Notes: a model not told the origin generated them from the sequence alone. 64,000 nucleotides of DNA from Asaia sp037151935 (GCF_051628905.1 NZ_CP157575.1:1426001-1490000), one strand, 5' to 3'; positions 18,215-28,172 are shown, numbered from the stretch's first letter. Translations and numbers: made by a program.

Positions 18215-18603
18215 CAATTCTGTCGTTATTAAAATCCGGATCGCCGCGCCAGTCAGCCGGACGCCACGCCTGATTAACAATTAATTCTCTACAATTGGAT
18301 AATCTTGAAAAGCGTCACACAGGAATGGCTGCAGAAGCGATCATGCTAGAAACTTACGATACGGACCTGCAACTTTCAACTCTTTCGGCAACAGGTTCAG
18401 GGAGGGCTGCGCGTATTTTCATGCAAGATGGCTTTCACGGACACACGATACAGATTGTCAAATCGGGGCACGTTCCTGTAACGATGCGCGGCAGGGTGAC
18501 CGAAAGGGCCCCGAGTTTTCGCCCGGCAAAAGCATTCGCTGCAATTGCCGATTTCTCCGACCGTGACGACGCGGGATCTCATTTTCTGATTGCCATCGGA
18601 ATC
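18215..18603. other. Divergent promoter region, flgI / lytic transglycosylase
   Basis: About 390 bases between two divergently read genes. The rightward frame of the transglycosylase is open through it from 18295 for 103 codons, but the sequence is unlike a protein domain and lies in front of a good signal peptide, so I treat it as non-coding. Both promoters probably lie here. No consensus was assigned. Confidence 0.45.
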
Positions 18604-19404
18604 ATGCGATTTTTTTCAATTGCCCGATATCTGAGCCTTTCCCTCTCGCTCGTGCCTGCAACCGCACTGGCTCAGGGCACGGAATCGGAACGCTGTCACG
18701 AGGCTGCAAGCCAGGCAGAGCGCGCTTATCGCATTCCCGACGGTTTTCTTTACGCGATCAGTCGAGTCGAGAGCGGCAAGACAGAGGCAGATGGTCGACT
18801 GGCAGCCTGGCCCTGGACAATCATGGCCAACGGCACGGGGCATTATTATTCGTCAAAAGCCGAGGCCGTCACAGCAGCGGCGGAGTTCAGGAGCCAGGGC
18901 GTCACGTCGATTGACGTCGGCTGCATGCAGGTCAACCTGCAGCAGCATCCCGACGCGTTCCCTTCTCTCGAACAGGCCTTTGATCCTGTAACAAATGCCC
19001 TCTACGCAGGGCGCTTCCTCATCCAGATGCATGATAAAATGGGTAGTTGGCCTCGTGCTGCGGCGGCATATCACTCCCAGACGCCGGGCATCGGCGCGCC
19101 CTATCAATGGAAAGTCCTCGAAACCTGGGCCATTCCGGAAGATGAGCGCGTGCGCGCGCCTGCCGCAAGCAGGCATGCAACACCAGCATCTGGCCACGCC
19201 CCCACGGAAAAGGCCGATCAGACTATCATGATGGCAGAGGGCTCGACATCTGGAGCGCCCATGGTGAAAAATTTTCATCCCTTCACCGGGTTCTCTCATT
19301 TTACTCAGCCGCTGGTACACCGCTCGGGTATGAGCGGTATGAAGGGCCGTGGGCTTGCTTCCTACCGCAGCATGCCGACAGCCCTAGCCCGACCTACAGG
19401 TTGA
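18604..19404 (+). CDS. Secreted lytic transglycosylase (SLT family)
   Basis: Peptidoglycan-cleaving enzyme, probably opening the wall for the rod. From the ATG at 18604 a signal peptide (MRFFSIARYLSLSLSLVPAT, cut after ALAQG) leads into a lysozyme-like SLT domain: IPDGFLYAISRVESGK with the catalytic glutamate in RVESG, then SIDVGCMQVNLQQHP and YAGRFLIQMHDK, and AAAAYHSQTPG. The C-terminal 90 residues are low-complexity. The frame is open 309 bases further upstream. It lies next to the FlgJ that lacks a muramidase domain, which supports a flagellar role, and ends 15 bases from the convergent gene. Confidence 0.88.
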   Translation: MRFFSIARYLSLSLSLVPATALAQGTESERCHEAASQAERAYRIPDGFLYAISRVESGKTEADGRLAAWPWTIMANGTGHYYSSKAEAVTAAAEFRSQGVTSIDVGCMQVNLQQHPDAFPSLEQAFDPVTNALYAGRFLIQMHDKMGSWPRAAAAYHSQTPGIGAPYQWKVLETWAIPEDERVRAPAASRHATPASGHAPTEKADQTIMMAEGSTSGAPMVKNFHPFTGFSHFTQPLVHRSGMSGMKGRGLASYRSMPTALARPTG

Positions 19405-19419
19405 CCCGCTCGATTGGCT

Positions 19420-21015
19420 CTACCTCGCCTGCCACGTATCGACCCAGAGATTCAGCGCCTTTCCGACCTCTTTCAGGACCGGAGCGAAGGAGCGTTCTTG
19501 CGAACGAAAAAGACGCATCGTCGGATACCAGGGACTACGCTGCCCAGAATCTCCCCAACGCCAACAGGCATCCCATCGGCTGATCAGCCAGACGGGGCGT
19601 CCCAGAGCGCCAGCGAGATGGGCGGGAGACGTATCGACAGAAATCACCAGATCGAGCGTCTGCATTATGGCAGCCGTGTCAGCCAGATCCGTTACCTCAT
19701 CCATCGGGTCGCAGATCTCCTGTCCATTCCACCCACGCAGGCCATCGCGCGAAGGGCCGAATTGCAGACTGATCAGCGACGCCTCGACGGGAAGCAACGC
19801 GGCAGCCAGCTCCTTGAAATCGATGGACCGACGCATATCCGCCAGCGCGAATTCCGAGCGGGAACGACGTTCGCCAGCCCAGACCAAACCTATACGTGGC
19901 CTCCTATGTGGCAGAGACTCGCTCATTTTTTCTACATCTGCTGCATCGGTGTGGAGATACGGCACATTCACCGGAATCTTCTGCACCGAATCCACACCCG
20001 TTACGTAGGGCAAATCGGGAATAGGCGCGACATAATCGAAATCGTCGGTTGGCGAGATAGCGTCGGGCTCGACCACCGTCAGGGTTTGGAAGGAAGCACG
20101 CAAAAGGCGAACGAGACTTCTCGGGACGTGTACAGTGACATGCGCCCCGCGCTCAACAAGGCTCGGGGCATGGCGGATAAATTGTAACGTGTCGCCGAGC
20201 CCCTGCTCCTGGAAAAGCAATACGCGTTTACCCGCGAGGCTGACGCCCGGGCGAAGCCGTGGCAGCTCACGCAGCCAGCCTTGCTGCTGGCTTATCTGCA
20301 GCGCACGCTCGAAATAGACCGGCCAGCCTCGTTCGAATTGTCCAGCCTTGATCAGCGTGCAGGCATATCCGAAAACAATCTCCTGGCGATCAGGGCTGAT
20401 CTGCAACGCTTTTTCGTAGCAGCCTAGCGCCTCCCTGGATCGGTTAAGCCTCTCCAGGGCGCATCCGGCGTTATTCAGCAGCGAAGCACTGACATCTCCC
20501 CCGTTGAGAAGAGACATCGCAACATTCAGCGCCTCGGCTGGATAACCAACCTCCAGCAGCGACATCGAGACGAATTCGCCGATTTCTGTTCTCTGCTCGG
20601 CATGACGTGCCATCAACTCCGCAAATTTCGCACAGCCTCCTGCGAGATCGCCCTTGATGACAAGAAGATGTGCGAGGAACGAGTGCGCGGCCACGTTTTC
20701 GGGCTGCATACGCAACACATTCCGCAAAAGCACCTCTACAATATCGTAACGGGTCGTATATCGCAGGATAAGTGAGGCACCCGCCATGGAGAGCGCCCAC
20801 TCGTCCTGATGCAACGAGACTGTTTCCAGCACACGCTGGAGACCCGCAATCCCTTTCTCTTCGATGAAAAACGCTTCGCAAGACCTTGAGAAGCGTTTCG
20901 GATCGGGAGGTGAACCTGGTATTTTCCACCATGTCTCTTCACCGGATGCCAGTATATTTTCGGCTTGCGACGGCTCATATTCACCCTGGTTCAAGCTGCC
21001 TGCATCCTGACTCAT
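19420..21015 (-). CDS. TPR protein with GT9/GT41-like glycosyltransferase domain (second copy)
   Basis: About 531 residues from the ATG at 21015 (another in-frame start at 21030). The N-terminal half is repeat-like and helical, with recognisable TPRs at about 170-260 (LLNNAGCALERLNRSREA). The C-terminal half has RVLLFQEQGLGDTLQFIRH and VISVDTSPAHLAGALGRPVW and ends with SPWYPTMRLFR; these align with the 4944-6347 protein. The two are paralogues, the second with a longer N-terminus. It stands alone, convergent with the transglycosylase and divergent from flhA. A role in modifying flagellar proteins is inferred from location. Confidence 0.78.
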   Translation of the reverse strand: MSQDAGSLNQGEYEPSQAENILASGEETWWKIPGSPPDPKRFSRSCEAFFIEEKGIAGLQRVLETVSLHQDEWALSMAGASLILRYTTRYDIVEVLLRNVLRMQPENVAAHSFLAHLLVIKGDLAGGCAKFAELMARHAEQRTEIGEFVSMSLLEVGYPAEALNVAMSLLNGGDVSASLLNNAGCALERLNRSREALGCYEKALQISPDRQEIVFGYACTLIKAGQFERGWPVYFERALQISQQQGWLRELPRLRPGVSLAGKRVLLFQEQGLGDTLQFIRHAPSLVERGAHVTVHVPRSLVRLLRASFQTLTVVEPDAISPTDDFDYVAPIPDLPYVTGVDSVQKIPVNVPYLHTDAADVEKMSESLPHRRPRIGLVWAGERRSRSEFALADMRRSIDFKELAAALLPVEASLISLQFGPSRDGLRGWNGQEICDPMDEVTDLADTAAIMQTLDLVISVDTSPAHLAGALGRPVWLISRWDACWRWGDSGQRSPWYPTMRLFRSQERSFAPVLKEVGKALNLWVDTWQAR

Positions 21016-21234
21016 ATCGTCATCCACCACGTTGAAAATTCATCGATCGCAAGCAGGTCCCTACACGAACCGCGCTTAATATCTTGCTTCACCCCGAAAC
21101 TCGGGATACCTCTGACTTGAAATTCGCGCATCGGCCGAAGCGCAAACGCCCCAGTCATATATAAAATAATCCTGCTGACAGCGTCGACAGCCCTTCAAGG
21201 CGCGCCTCCAGCCCAGGAGAGGGAAACGGACATC

Positions 21235-23424
21235 GTGGACACCGCGAAAGGCTCCTCCGGGGCGGGCACTCCCAAGCCATATCCCGGCAAAGCTGTCACG
21301 ACCAAGCTTTTTTCCGGCCTTTCCAGTCAGGTCGCCCGCGCTTCGGATTCACTTCGAAGCGGCAACTACAAAACATCCTGGCGCGCTGCGATACCGGGAA
21401 CCGACGTAGGGCTCGCGATTGGCGTACTTCTGCTCCTCTCGATCCTGATCATTCCGCTTCCGACTTTTATCCTGGATCTGGGTCTCTCGCTCTCGATCAC
21501 GTCGTCGGTGCTCGTACTGATGGTGTCTCTGTTTCTGGAGCGCCCAATTGAATTCACGTCGTTTCCAACTCTTCTGCTGCTCACGACGCTTTTGCGCCTC
21601 TCGCTGGAGATTGCGACCACACGTCTCATTCTGAGCCATGGCAGCGAGGGGACGTACGCAGCAGGCCACGTCGTCGCGGCTTTCGGTGGTTTTCTGATGG
21701 GAGGCGATGTCGTGATTGGCGGTATTGTCTTCAGTATCCTGCTCGTCGTGAATTTCATGGTCATCACGAAGGGCTCCGGTCGTATCGCCGAAGTTGCCGC
21801 ACGCTTCTTTCTCGACTCGATGCCAGGCAAACAGATGGCTATCGACGCGGAGCTCTCTTCTGGCGCCATCAACGATCGCGCAGCCAGGCTCCGTCGCAAG
21901 GAGCTTGAGGATGAGAGTTCTTTCTACGGCGCGATGGACGGCGCGGCGAAATTCGTGCGTGGCGATGCGATTGCAGCACTGATCATTACAGCGATCAACA
22001 TTGTAGGCGGGCTTGCCATCGGGGTGCTTCGCCATGGCATGCCCATCGCAGATGCGGCCAGCACATTCACCACTCTGACTGTCGGCGATGGACTGGTTTC
22101 GCAGATACCTGCCCTCCTCGTCTCAACTGCTTCAGGCATTGTCGTCACAAAAGGCGGCACGGCAGGCTCTGCCGATGTCACGCTCGTGCGACAGCTTGGC
22201 GGCAATCCGAAGCCCATGGCCATGGCGGCCATACTCTCGGCCAGCTTCGCCCTGATGCCGGGTCTGCCGGCTTTTCCCTTCCTCGCGATAGCCGGGCTGG
22301 CGGGCGCGGCAGCATGGTGGCGCTGGAAAGTCCCGGCCACTGATCCCAGCGAAGACGCCGTGAGCGAAGCAACTCCCCAGCCCAGCACAACGCCGATTTC
22401 CGAAGTCCTCAAGCTCGACCTGCTAAGGCTTGAACTCGGTTTTGGCCTTTTGCCGATGACCAATGGCGACAACGCACAGCTCACCGAGCAGATCAAGGCA
22501 CTCAGGCGCACGATTGCCTCGGAGATGGGTTTCATCACACCGCCAATCCGGATTCAGGACAACATACTCCTTCCCTCGGAACGATACGTCATCAAGCTCA
22601 AGGAAATCACCATAGGCTCCGGCGAGGTGAGACCCGGCCGCCTGATGGCCATGACACCCTCCGGCGGCGTACCGGATCTCGAGGGCGAACGAACCACAGA
22701 GCCTGCCTTCGGCTTGCCCGCAGTCTGGATCGCACCGGCACTCAAACCCGTCGCCGTCGCCCTGAAATGCACCGTGGTCGACCCTGCCAGTGTTCTCGTC
22801 ACGCATCTGAGCGAGCTGGTACGGCAAAACCTGCCCGACCTTCTGACCTATGTCGCGACCCAGACCCTGCTCGACGAACTCCCAAGAGAGCAGCAGAAGC
22901 TGGTCAGCGATCTCATTCCCTCGCAAGTCACGCTCAGCACGCTCCAACGTGTCCTGCAATCCCTTCTCGCAGAACGGGTATCGATCCGAGATCTGCCGAC
23001 AATTCTCGAGAGCATACAGGAGGGAAGCGGCCTCGGATTGCGTGGTATTCAGGCGCTGACGGGCCATGTCCGTATTCGTCTGTCAAGACAGATCTGTAGC
23101 GGTCTCGAAGGGGCGGGCGGTTATATTCCAATGATCACGCTTTCGCCCGAATGGGAAAACGATTTCGCCACTCATATCGCGGGACAAGGTGACGAGAGGC
23201 GGCTGGCCATGCCACCCTCAATGCTGAACCGCTTTGTCATTAAGCTGCGCGACGCTTTCAACTCGATATCGAACAGTGGCGAGGTTCCGGTGATTGTCGT
23301 CTCCTCGACGGTCAGGGATCCGATGCGCTCGATCGTCGAGCGTATACGACCCGCTGTGCCTGTGCTTTCACAGGCAGAAATATACCCCCGCGCACGTATC
23401 AAGACGATAGAAACGATCACCTGA
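21235..23424 (+). CDS. flhA: Flagellar export gate protein FlhA
   Basis: Largest subunit of the type III export gate. The 729-residue protein has about eight membrane helices in its first 350 residues, the FHIPEP-family block ending MPGKQMAIDAELSSGAI and AARLRRKELEDESSFYGAMD, and a cytoplasmic domain with LLPSERYVIKLKEITIGSGE that docks chaperones and substrates. The start is a GTG at 21235, twelve bases after AGGAGAGGG. It begins the rightward run flhA-DUF1217-fliI-fliJ and onward. Confidence 0.96.
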   Translation: MDTAKGSSGAGTPKPYPGKAVTTKLFSGLSSQVARASDSLRSGNYKTSWRAAIPGTDVGLAIGVLLLLSILIIPLPTFILDLGLSLSITSSVLVLMVSLFLERPIEFTSFPTLLLLTTLLRLSLEIATTRLILSHGSEGTYAAGHVVAAFGGFLMGGDVVIGGIVFSILLVVNFMVITKGSGRIAEVAARFFLDSMPGKQMAIDAELSSGAINDRAARLRRKELEDESSFYGAMDGAAKFVRGDAIAALIITAINIVGGLAIGVLRHGMPIADAASTFTTLTVGDGLVSQIPALLVSTASGIVVTKGGTAGSADVTLVRQLGGNPKPMAMAAILSASFALMPGLPAFPFLAIAGLAGAAAWWRWKVPATDPSEDAVSEATPQPSTTPISEVLKLDLLRLELGFGLLPMTNGDNAQLTEQIKALRRTIASEMGFITPPIRIQDNILLPSERYVIKLKEITIGSGEVRPGRLMAMTPSGGVPDLEGERTTEPAFGLPAVWIAPALKPVAVALKCTVVDPASVLVTHLSELVRQNLPDLLTYVATQTLLDELPREQQKLVSDLIPSQVTLSTLQRVLQSLLAERVSIRDLPTILESIQEGSGLGLRGIQALTGHVRIRLSRQICSGLEGAGGYIPMITLSPEWENDFATHIAGQGDERRLAMPPSMLNRFVIKLRDAFNSISNSGEVPVIVVSSTVRDPMRSIVERIRPAVPVLSQAEIYPRARIKTIETIT

Positions 23425-23676
23425 ACCGCGCTTCCGCTCAGCCACAAGAGGGGCTTACCGAGGCTATTCCGTCCCCCGGAAACCTCTTGGTAACCATCTC
23501 GCCCTATCCTAAGGAGCGTTGAACCAACTCTGACGTATGCAGGCCGGAGGGGCTTGCAATCTTAGTGCTTTTTTTTGCGCATCAGAGCACAAAGCCATTG
23601 GTCCCACAGGCAAGCCTGACACATGCGGCAGTTCCAGCCGCGCTGGGGAACGGGCAGAAATTCGAGGATAAGTCGC

Positions 23677-25425
23677 ATGGCCATCACGAACGTCTCTCCC
23701 GTAGCGAGCTATCTGTCGGCCATGAAGGACGAGGATCTGGCGGCATCCAACTACGCGAAGTCTGATGTCGCCACGAAACAGGCGGTCGCTGCCTTCGAGA
23801 AGAAGGCCCCTGCAATCACCTCTGCCGATGGCCTGCTGAAGGATTATTCCTCGCTTCAAGTTGTTTTGGGCGCTTTCGGCATGAGTACCTACAGCAATGC
23901 AACCGCGCTCATCAAAGATCTCCTGACTCAGGATCCAAGCTCAAGCACGTCTCTGGCGCGCACCTCGCAAAATGCCACGTGGCTCGCATTTGCCGATGCT
24001 TTCAAGGTATGGGGGCAGAACAAGGGTTCCACATCTCAAACGACGTTCATAGCTGGAGCCGCATCGACTGCGCTGAGCACGACCTATACGCCCACGACGA
24101 CCGTTAGCATGGCCGCGACGCTCCCCTCCGCCAGCGCGACAGGGCAAGCTTATATTTCGCCCAGCGTTACGGCTTATGACGGCCTCGCCGCCCCCCATCA
24201 GGTAGCGCTCAAATGGCTCCAGAGCAGCTCCGACCCGCTGAGCTGGAGCGTTTCTGCCTTCGATGCAGACGGCAACGCCTTGGTCGACAACAACGCATTC
24301 CAGGTTAAGTTCAACCAGAATGGCACACTGGCCTCAGCGACCAACACGCTCACCGGCGCCTCTATCGCTACTAGCACTTCTGGCACCCTCGCCTTGCCCA
24401 TCACGCTGAACGACGCTGCAGGCAACAGCCAGGCCATCTCGATTTCTCTCGGAAAGCCTGGCGGCGCCGACGGCGTCACCATGGCCGGCAACAGCTATCA
24501 GTCAAGCAGTACCAGCCAGGCCGTCAGTCTGCAGAATACCGATTCGTCCAGCACCTCCCTGACGATGCCCTCGGCGACACTCGGAACACTGGGCGGCACC
24601 GGTCAGACTTACGTCACGGCCCCCTTCGACCCCAACCAGGCCTCGGATGACAAAAACAATGTGACGCTCGGGCGTACGTATCTTTCGGTCAAATGGTCGC
24701 AGGACACCAGTTCGCCGGACACCTGGAATGCCTATGTCATCGATCCCTATGGCTCGAATGTAAGCAGCACACTTGTTTCGGTCGGGTTCGACGCATCTGG
24801 CAACCTGCTTCAGGTAAACGGGCAGTATTCGCACGACCTACCCGCACTCAAGGCAACCGTTAACGGCGTGCAGTATTCAGTTGCATTGCAGCCCCCCAAT
24901 CTCTCGACCAGCGCCAAAGCGACACAGACGGTTCTGACGACAGACAGCACTGTTGCCAGTACGCTGAACGGGGTTTCTGTCAATCAGATTGTCTCGGATT
25001 ATGAAAAACAGCAATTCGAGAAGAGCGATGACAATGCGGATAACGGCGTCGGAAACGCCCTCTACTTTACCCGCAAGATGGCCAGCGTTACCTCGATGAA
25101 TCAGCTGATGTCGGATGGCACCTTGCTGAAAGTGGTCGAAACAGTCTCGGGCTTCGACCCCTCCACCTTTGGTGCGCTCGACTATGCCCAGCAGCTACGC
25201 ATGCTGTCGAGCAAGGTCGATTTCAGCAAGCTGAAAACGCCTGAGCAGATACAGAAATATGCCGAACAATATCTGACAATGCTTCAGGTGAACCCACAGC
25301 CCGTCGATGATCCTGCGAACATGCTCGATCTGTTTGGCGGCGATACCTCAAAATCCGGAATTCTTGCGTTGTTCGACGATAACAGCTCGTCCACTTCTGC
25401 CAGCCTCTATTCCGCTCTGTTTTGA
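23677..25425 (+). CDS. DUF1217 flagellar protein with inserted hook-type domains
   Basis: A 582-residue chimera. Residues 1-116 (from MAITNVSPVASYL; ADGLLKDYSSLQVVLGAFGM) and about 434-582 (YEKQQFEKSD, VGNALYFTRKMASV, LLKVVETVSGFD) match the two halves of the DUF1217 family, a short flagellar-cluster protein of unknown role. Between them, about 140-432 is homologous to the two outer modules of FlgE: compare PHQVALKWLQSSSDPLSWSV with QHHVALTWTQSSTNPLVWTA, and YLSVKWSQDTSSPDTWNAYV with VSMLWSQTSASPPTWNVSA. The ATG at 23677 follows GAGGA by nine bases. The stop overlaps fliI's region. It may bind or copy the hook surface. Confidence 0.8.
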   Translation: MAITNVSPVASYLSAMKDEDLAASNYAKSDVATKQAVAAFEKKAPAITSADGLLKDYSSLQVVLGAFGMSTYSNATALIKDLLTQDPSSSTSLARTSQNATWLAFADAFKVWGQNKGSTSQTTFIAGAASTALSTTYTPTTTVSMAATLPSASATGQAYISPSVTAYDGLAAPHQVALKWLQSSSDPLSWSVSAFDADGNALVDNNAFQVKFNQNGTLASATNTLTGASIATSTSGTLALPITLNDAAGNSQAISISLGKPGGADGVTMAGNSYQSSSTSQAVSLQNTDSSSTSLTMPSATLGTLGGTGQTYVTAPFDPNQASDDKNNVTLGRTYLSVKWSQDTSSPDTWNAYVIDPYGSNVSSTLVSVGFDASGNLLQVNGQYSHDLPALKATVNGVQYSVALQPPNLSTSAKATQTVLTTDSTVASTLNGVSVNQIVSDYEKQQFEKSDDNADNGVGNALYFTRKMASVTSMNQLMSDGTLLKVVETVSGFDPSTFGALDYAQQLRMLSSKVDFSKLKTPEQIQKYAEQYLTMLQVNPQPVDDPANMLDLFGGDTSKSGILALFDDNSSSTSASLYSALF

Positions 25426-25433
25426 GCCAGAGC

Positions 25434-26867
25434 ATGTTCACTGACGTGGCGGATCCGGCCAGTTCGCTCGCGGAGCTGAAGCACGTTCTCGGCGCCATCG
25501 CGCAAGGTGTGCGTGTGCCCCTTGACGAATTGCCGGTAGCGACGCTTGAGGGCCGCGTTACAGGGGTAATCGGGTTGTCCGTCACGCTGACGGGGTTGAG
25601 CCAGTTCACCGGGATCGGTGATCGTGTTGCACTTCTGGGGCTGGATGGCAGACAGACCGAAGCCGAAATCATCGGCTTTCGCGGGGAAAATGCCATAGCG
25701 ATGCCTTTCGGGGCGCTGGATGGACTGGGAGCCGGATGCCGCGCGCTTTTCCGCCTTCATGCTTCAGGTCACCGCCAGCTCAAAACAGGGGCTTCCCTCA
25801 CGCTCAATGACGGTCTCATCGGACGCGTCATCGATCCGATGGGTCGGCCGATCGACGGAAAAACCGCTTTTTCCCCAAACGGTAAATCCTGCAATCTCCG
25901 GGCCAAGCCCCCAGAAGCCGCCTTACGCGCCAGGCTGGGTCCTCGCCTGACACTCGGGGTCAGCGCACTCGATCTCTTTGCAACCTGTCGCGAAGGTCAA
26001 AGGCTGGGACTTTTCGCCGGGTCGGGCGTAGGAAAATCCACGCTGATGGGCATGCTGGCCCGCAACAGCGATTGCGACATCGCCGTCATTGCCTTGGTTG
26101 GCGAACGTGGCCGAGAGGTCAGGGAATTTCTCGAAGACGATCTTGGCCCTGAAGGATTGGCAAAAGCCGTAATCATCGTCGCCACCTCAGATTCGCCGCC
26201 GCTGATGCGGCGCGAAGCGGCGTATACTGCAACGACGATAGCAGAATATTTCAGAGATCAGGGCAAATCCGTCCTGCTACTCATGGATAGCGTGACGCGA
26301 TTTTGTCATGCGCTACGCGAGATCGGCCTTTCATCGGGCGAGCCTCCTGCCACACGCGGCTATCCTCCCAGCGTTTTCGCCGAATTGCCGCGTCTGCTCG
26401 AACGGGCAGGTCCCGGTCTGCCGCTTATAGACCGACCGGCTGGACAGATCACAGCCATCTACTCGGTTCTGGTAGAAGGCGATGATCATAACGAACCTGT
26501 CGCCGACGCCGTGCGCGGCATCCTTGATGGGCACGTCGTCATGGACCGTCGTATCGCCGAGGCGGGACGCTATCCGGCTATCAACGTGCTGCGCTCGCTC
26601 TCTCGCACCGCATCGCAGTGCAACACGGCGCAGGACATGCAACTGATCCAGGAGGCGCGTGCCGTGCTTGCGACATGGGAAGACATACAGGATGTCGTGC
26701 AGCTGGGTGCGTATCGGGAGGGTAATGACGCGCGATCCGATATGGCCGTGCGACTGGCTCCGCAGATCGAAGATCTCTTGCGGCAGACACGCGCAGAACA
26801 ACGCACACTGGGCGATAGTTTCACGGCCCTTCGCAATCTGCTCTCATCACAAGGTCTGGCTGTATGA
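25434..26867 (+). CDS. fliI: Flagellar export ATPase FliI
   Basis: Energises unfolding and delivery of export substrates. The Walker A motif is GSGVGKST at about residues 196-203; Walker B is the hydrophobic strand of VLLLMDSVTRFCHALREIGL, followed by PPATRGYPPSVFAELPRLLE. These are hallmarks of the F1-beta-like flagellar ATPase. I start at the ATG at 25434, eight bases after the previous stop; a TTG at 25422 is also in frame. The stop overlaps fliJ by four bases (ATGA). Confidence 0.95.
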   Translation: MFTDVADPASSLAELKHVLGAIAQGVRVPLDELPVATLEGRVTGVIGLSVTLTGLSQFTGIGDRVALLGLDGRQTEAEIIGFRGENAIAMPFGALDGLGAGCRALFRLHASGHRQLKTGASLTLNDGLIGRVIDPMGRPIDGKTAFSPNGKSCNLRAKPPEAALRARLGPRLTLGVSALDLFATCREGQRLGLFAGSGVGKSTLMGMLARNSDCDIAVIALVGERGREVREFLEDDLGPEGLAKAVIIVATSDSPPLMRREAAYTATTIAEYFRDQGKSVLLLMDSVTRFCHALREIGLSSGEPPATRGYPPSVFAELPRLLERAGPGLPLIDRPAGQITAIYSVLVEGDDHNEPVADAVRGILDGHVVMDRRIAEAGRYPAINVLRSLSRTASQCNTAQDMQLIQEARAVLATWEDIQDVVQLGAYREGNDARSDMAVRLAPQIEDLLRQTRAEQRTLGDSFTALRNLLSSQGLAV

Positions 26868-27298
26868 CACGACGTACGCGCGCTTTGCTCTGCCTGATTA
26901 AAATTCAGGACGCCGAAAAATCTCACGCAAAAAAAAATCTCGTCATGGCGCGCGAGTTGGAACGACAGGCTTCGCATGAGGTCTCCTCGGCAGAAACCAC
27001 CATGTCTCAGGAGAGAGCTATAACCGAGCAGGGCCAGACCGAACTCGACGATTTCAGACGATGGTTCCCAATCGGGCTTGGCGCGATCGACCAGGCGCGT
27101 GAAATCCTCGATCAGGCGGCTCTCTCTGCCGAGACAGCGCGGACAAATGCACTCCGCGCCACATTGCGCCACAAAGCGACGCAAGACGTCTTTCAGCGTC
27201 GAGCAAAAGAGCGTAATGATTCAGTGCTTCGTCGTGAGCACGCCGAACTCGACGAACTGGCGCGACGCCATGCGCTCAACGAAACATTTACGTATTGA
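26864..27298 (+). CDS. fliJ: Flagellar export protein FliJ
   Basis: A 144-residue, almost wholly helical protein of the length and character of FliJ, the coiled-coil stalk that sits in the FliI hexamer. Charged heptads run from residue 15 to the end (HAKKNLVMARELERQASHEV and onward). The family is poorly conserved, but the ATGA overlap with fliI and the size make this call firm. Confidence 0.85.
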   Translation: MTRRTRALLCLIKIQDAEKSHAKKNLVMARELERQASHEVSSAETTMSQERAITEQGQTELDDFRRWFPIGLGAIDQAREILDQAALSAETARTNALRATLRHKATQDVFQRRAKERNDSVLRREHAELDELARRHALNETFTY

Positions 27299-27407
27299 AA
27301 CTAATAAACCCGTCAGCCTCTTGAACCCGGCTTTCGGCAGAGCCCTTTAGCGATTTTCTTCAGCCTGACGGCTGCAATTCCATATCTCAATAGCGATCAG
27401 GACCATT

Positions 27408-28172
27408 ATGCAAGAGCCAGACAACCAGACCGCGAAGATATTTATTGCCACCCCCTGCTTCGGCGGCATGGTGACGCAGGAATATATGGAATCGATTATT
27501 GCCTGCACGAGCATTATTCGCGTTCCAATGACGCTTTCTCTTCTTGGCGACGATGCGATGATAAGCCGCGCGCGCAACACGCTCGTGCATCAATTCTACA
27601 CTCGATCCGACGCCAGCCATATTCTGTTCGTCGATGCCGATATCGGCTTTCCCGCTGAAGCACCTGCTCGATTGCTGGCCGCCGGGAAAGACGTCATTGC
27701 CGGTCTCTATCCCATCAAGGAGCGGTTCTGGGACAAGGGCACCCAGGAAAACCTCAATCGGGGGGAAGCCATGGAGACAGCCTCCCTGCGATATGTCGGC
27801 GAGACCGACGAAATGCACGCAAGCTGGGAAAAAGGTCCCCTCCTGCCAACGCATTATGCGGGTACGGGCTTCATGATGATCAGCCGCAAGGCGATCGCGG
27901 CGATGATAAAACATCATCCTGAAACTGCCTACCGTCGCATCGATGCCGCAAATGGCGATCAGGGCAGTGTCTGCCATGCCCTGTTCGACGGAAGCATCGA
28001 CCAGGAGACAGGCACTTATCTGAGTGAAGATTTCACGTTCTGCAAGCGCTGGCGCGATCTCGGCGGAGAAGTCTGGCTCGACACGTCGATTGCATTGACC
28101 CATGCGGGCCGCGCTTCGTTCAGCGGCACGCCCGCTTCACGACTCGGCATGCTGCACCTCAAAGGCTCCTGA
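27408..28172 (+). CDS. GT-A-type glycosyltransferase in flagellar operon
   Basis: A 254-residue soluble protein. The N-terminus IFIATPCFGGMVTQEYMESI and the metal-binding DXD in ILFVDADIGFP (Asp76-Ala-Asp78) mark a GT-A fold enzyme. SRARNTLVHQF and HYAGTGFMMISRKA are typical of small bacterial GT2/GT62-like transferases, and a late YLSEDFTFCKRWRDLGGEVW may hold the general base. AGGA lies five bases before the ATG. It sits between fliJ and motB, so it is transcribed with flagellar genes, and modification of an axial protein is the natural guess. Donor and acceptor are unknown. Confidence 0.75.
   Translation: MQEPDNQTAKIFIATPCFGGMVTQEYMESIIACTSIIRVPMTLSLLGDDAMISRARNTLVHQFYTRSDASHILFVDADIGFPAEAPARLLAAGKDVIAGLYPIKERFWDKGTQENLNRGEAMETASLRYVGETDEMHASWEKGPLLPTHYAGTGFMMISRKAIAAMIKHHPETAYRRIDAANGDQGSVCHALFDGSIDQETGTYLSEDFTFCKRWRDLGGEVWLDTSIALTHAGRASFSGTPASRLGMLHLKGS

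Noticed and set aside
21349..22035. A 228-codon leftward frame inside flhA
   Set aside because: It is antisense to the conserved export-gate domain of flhA, with no independent start signal.
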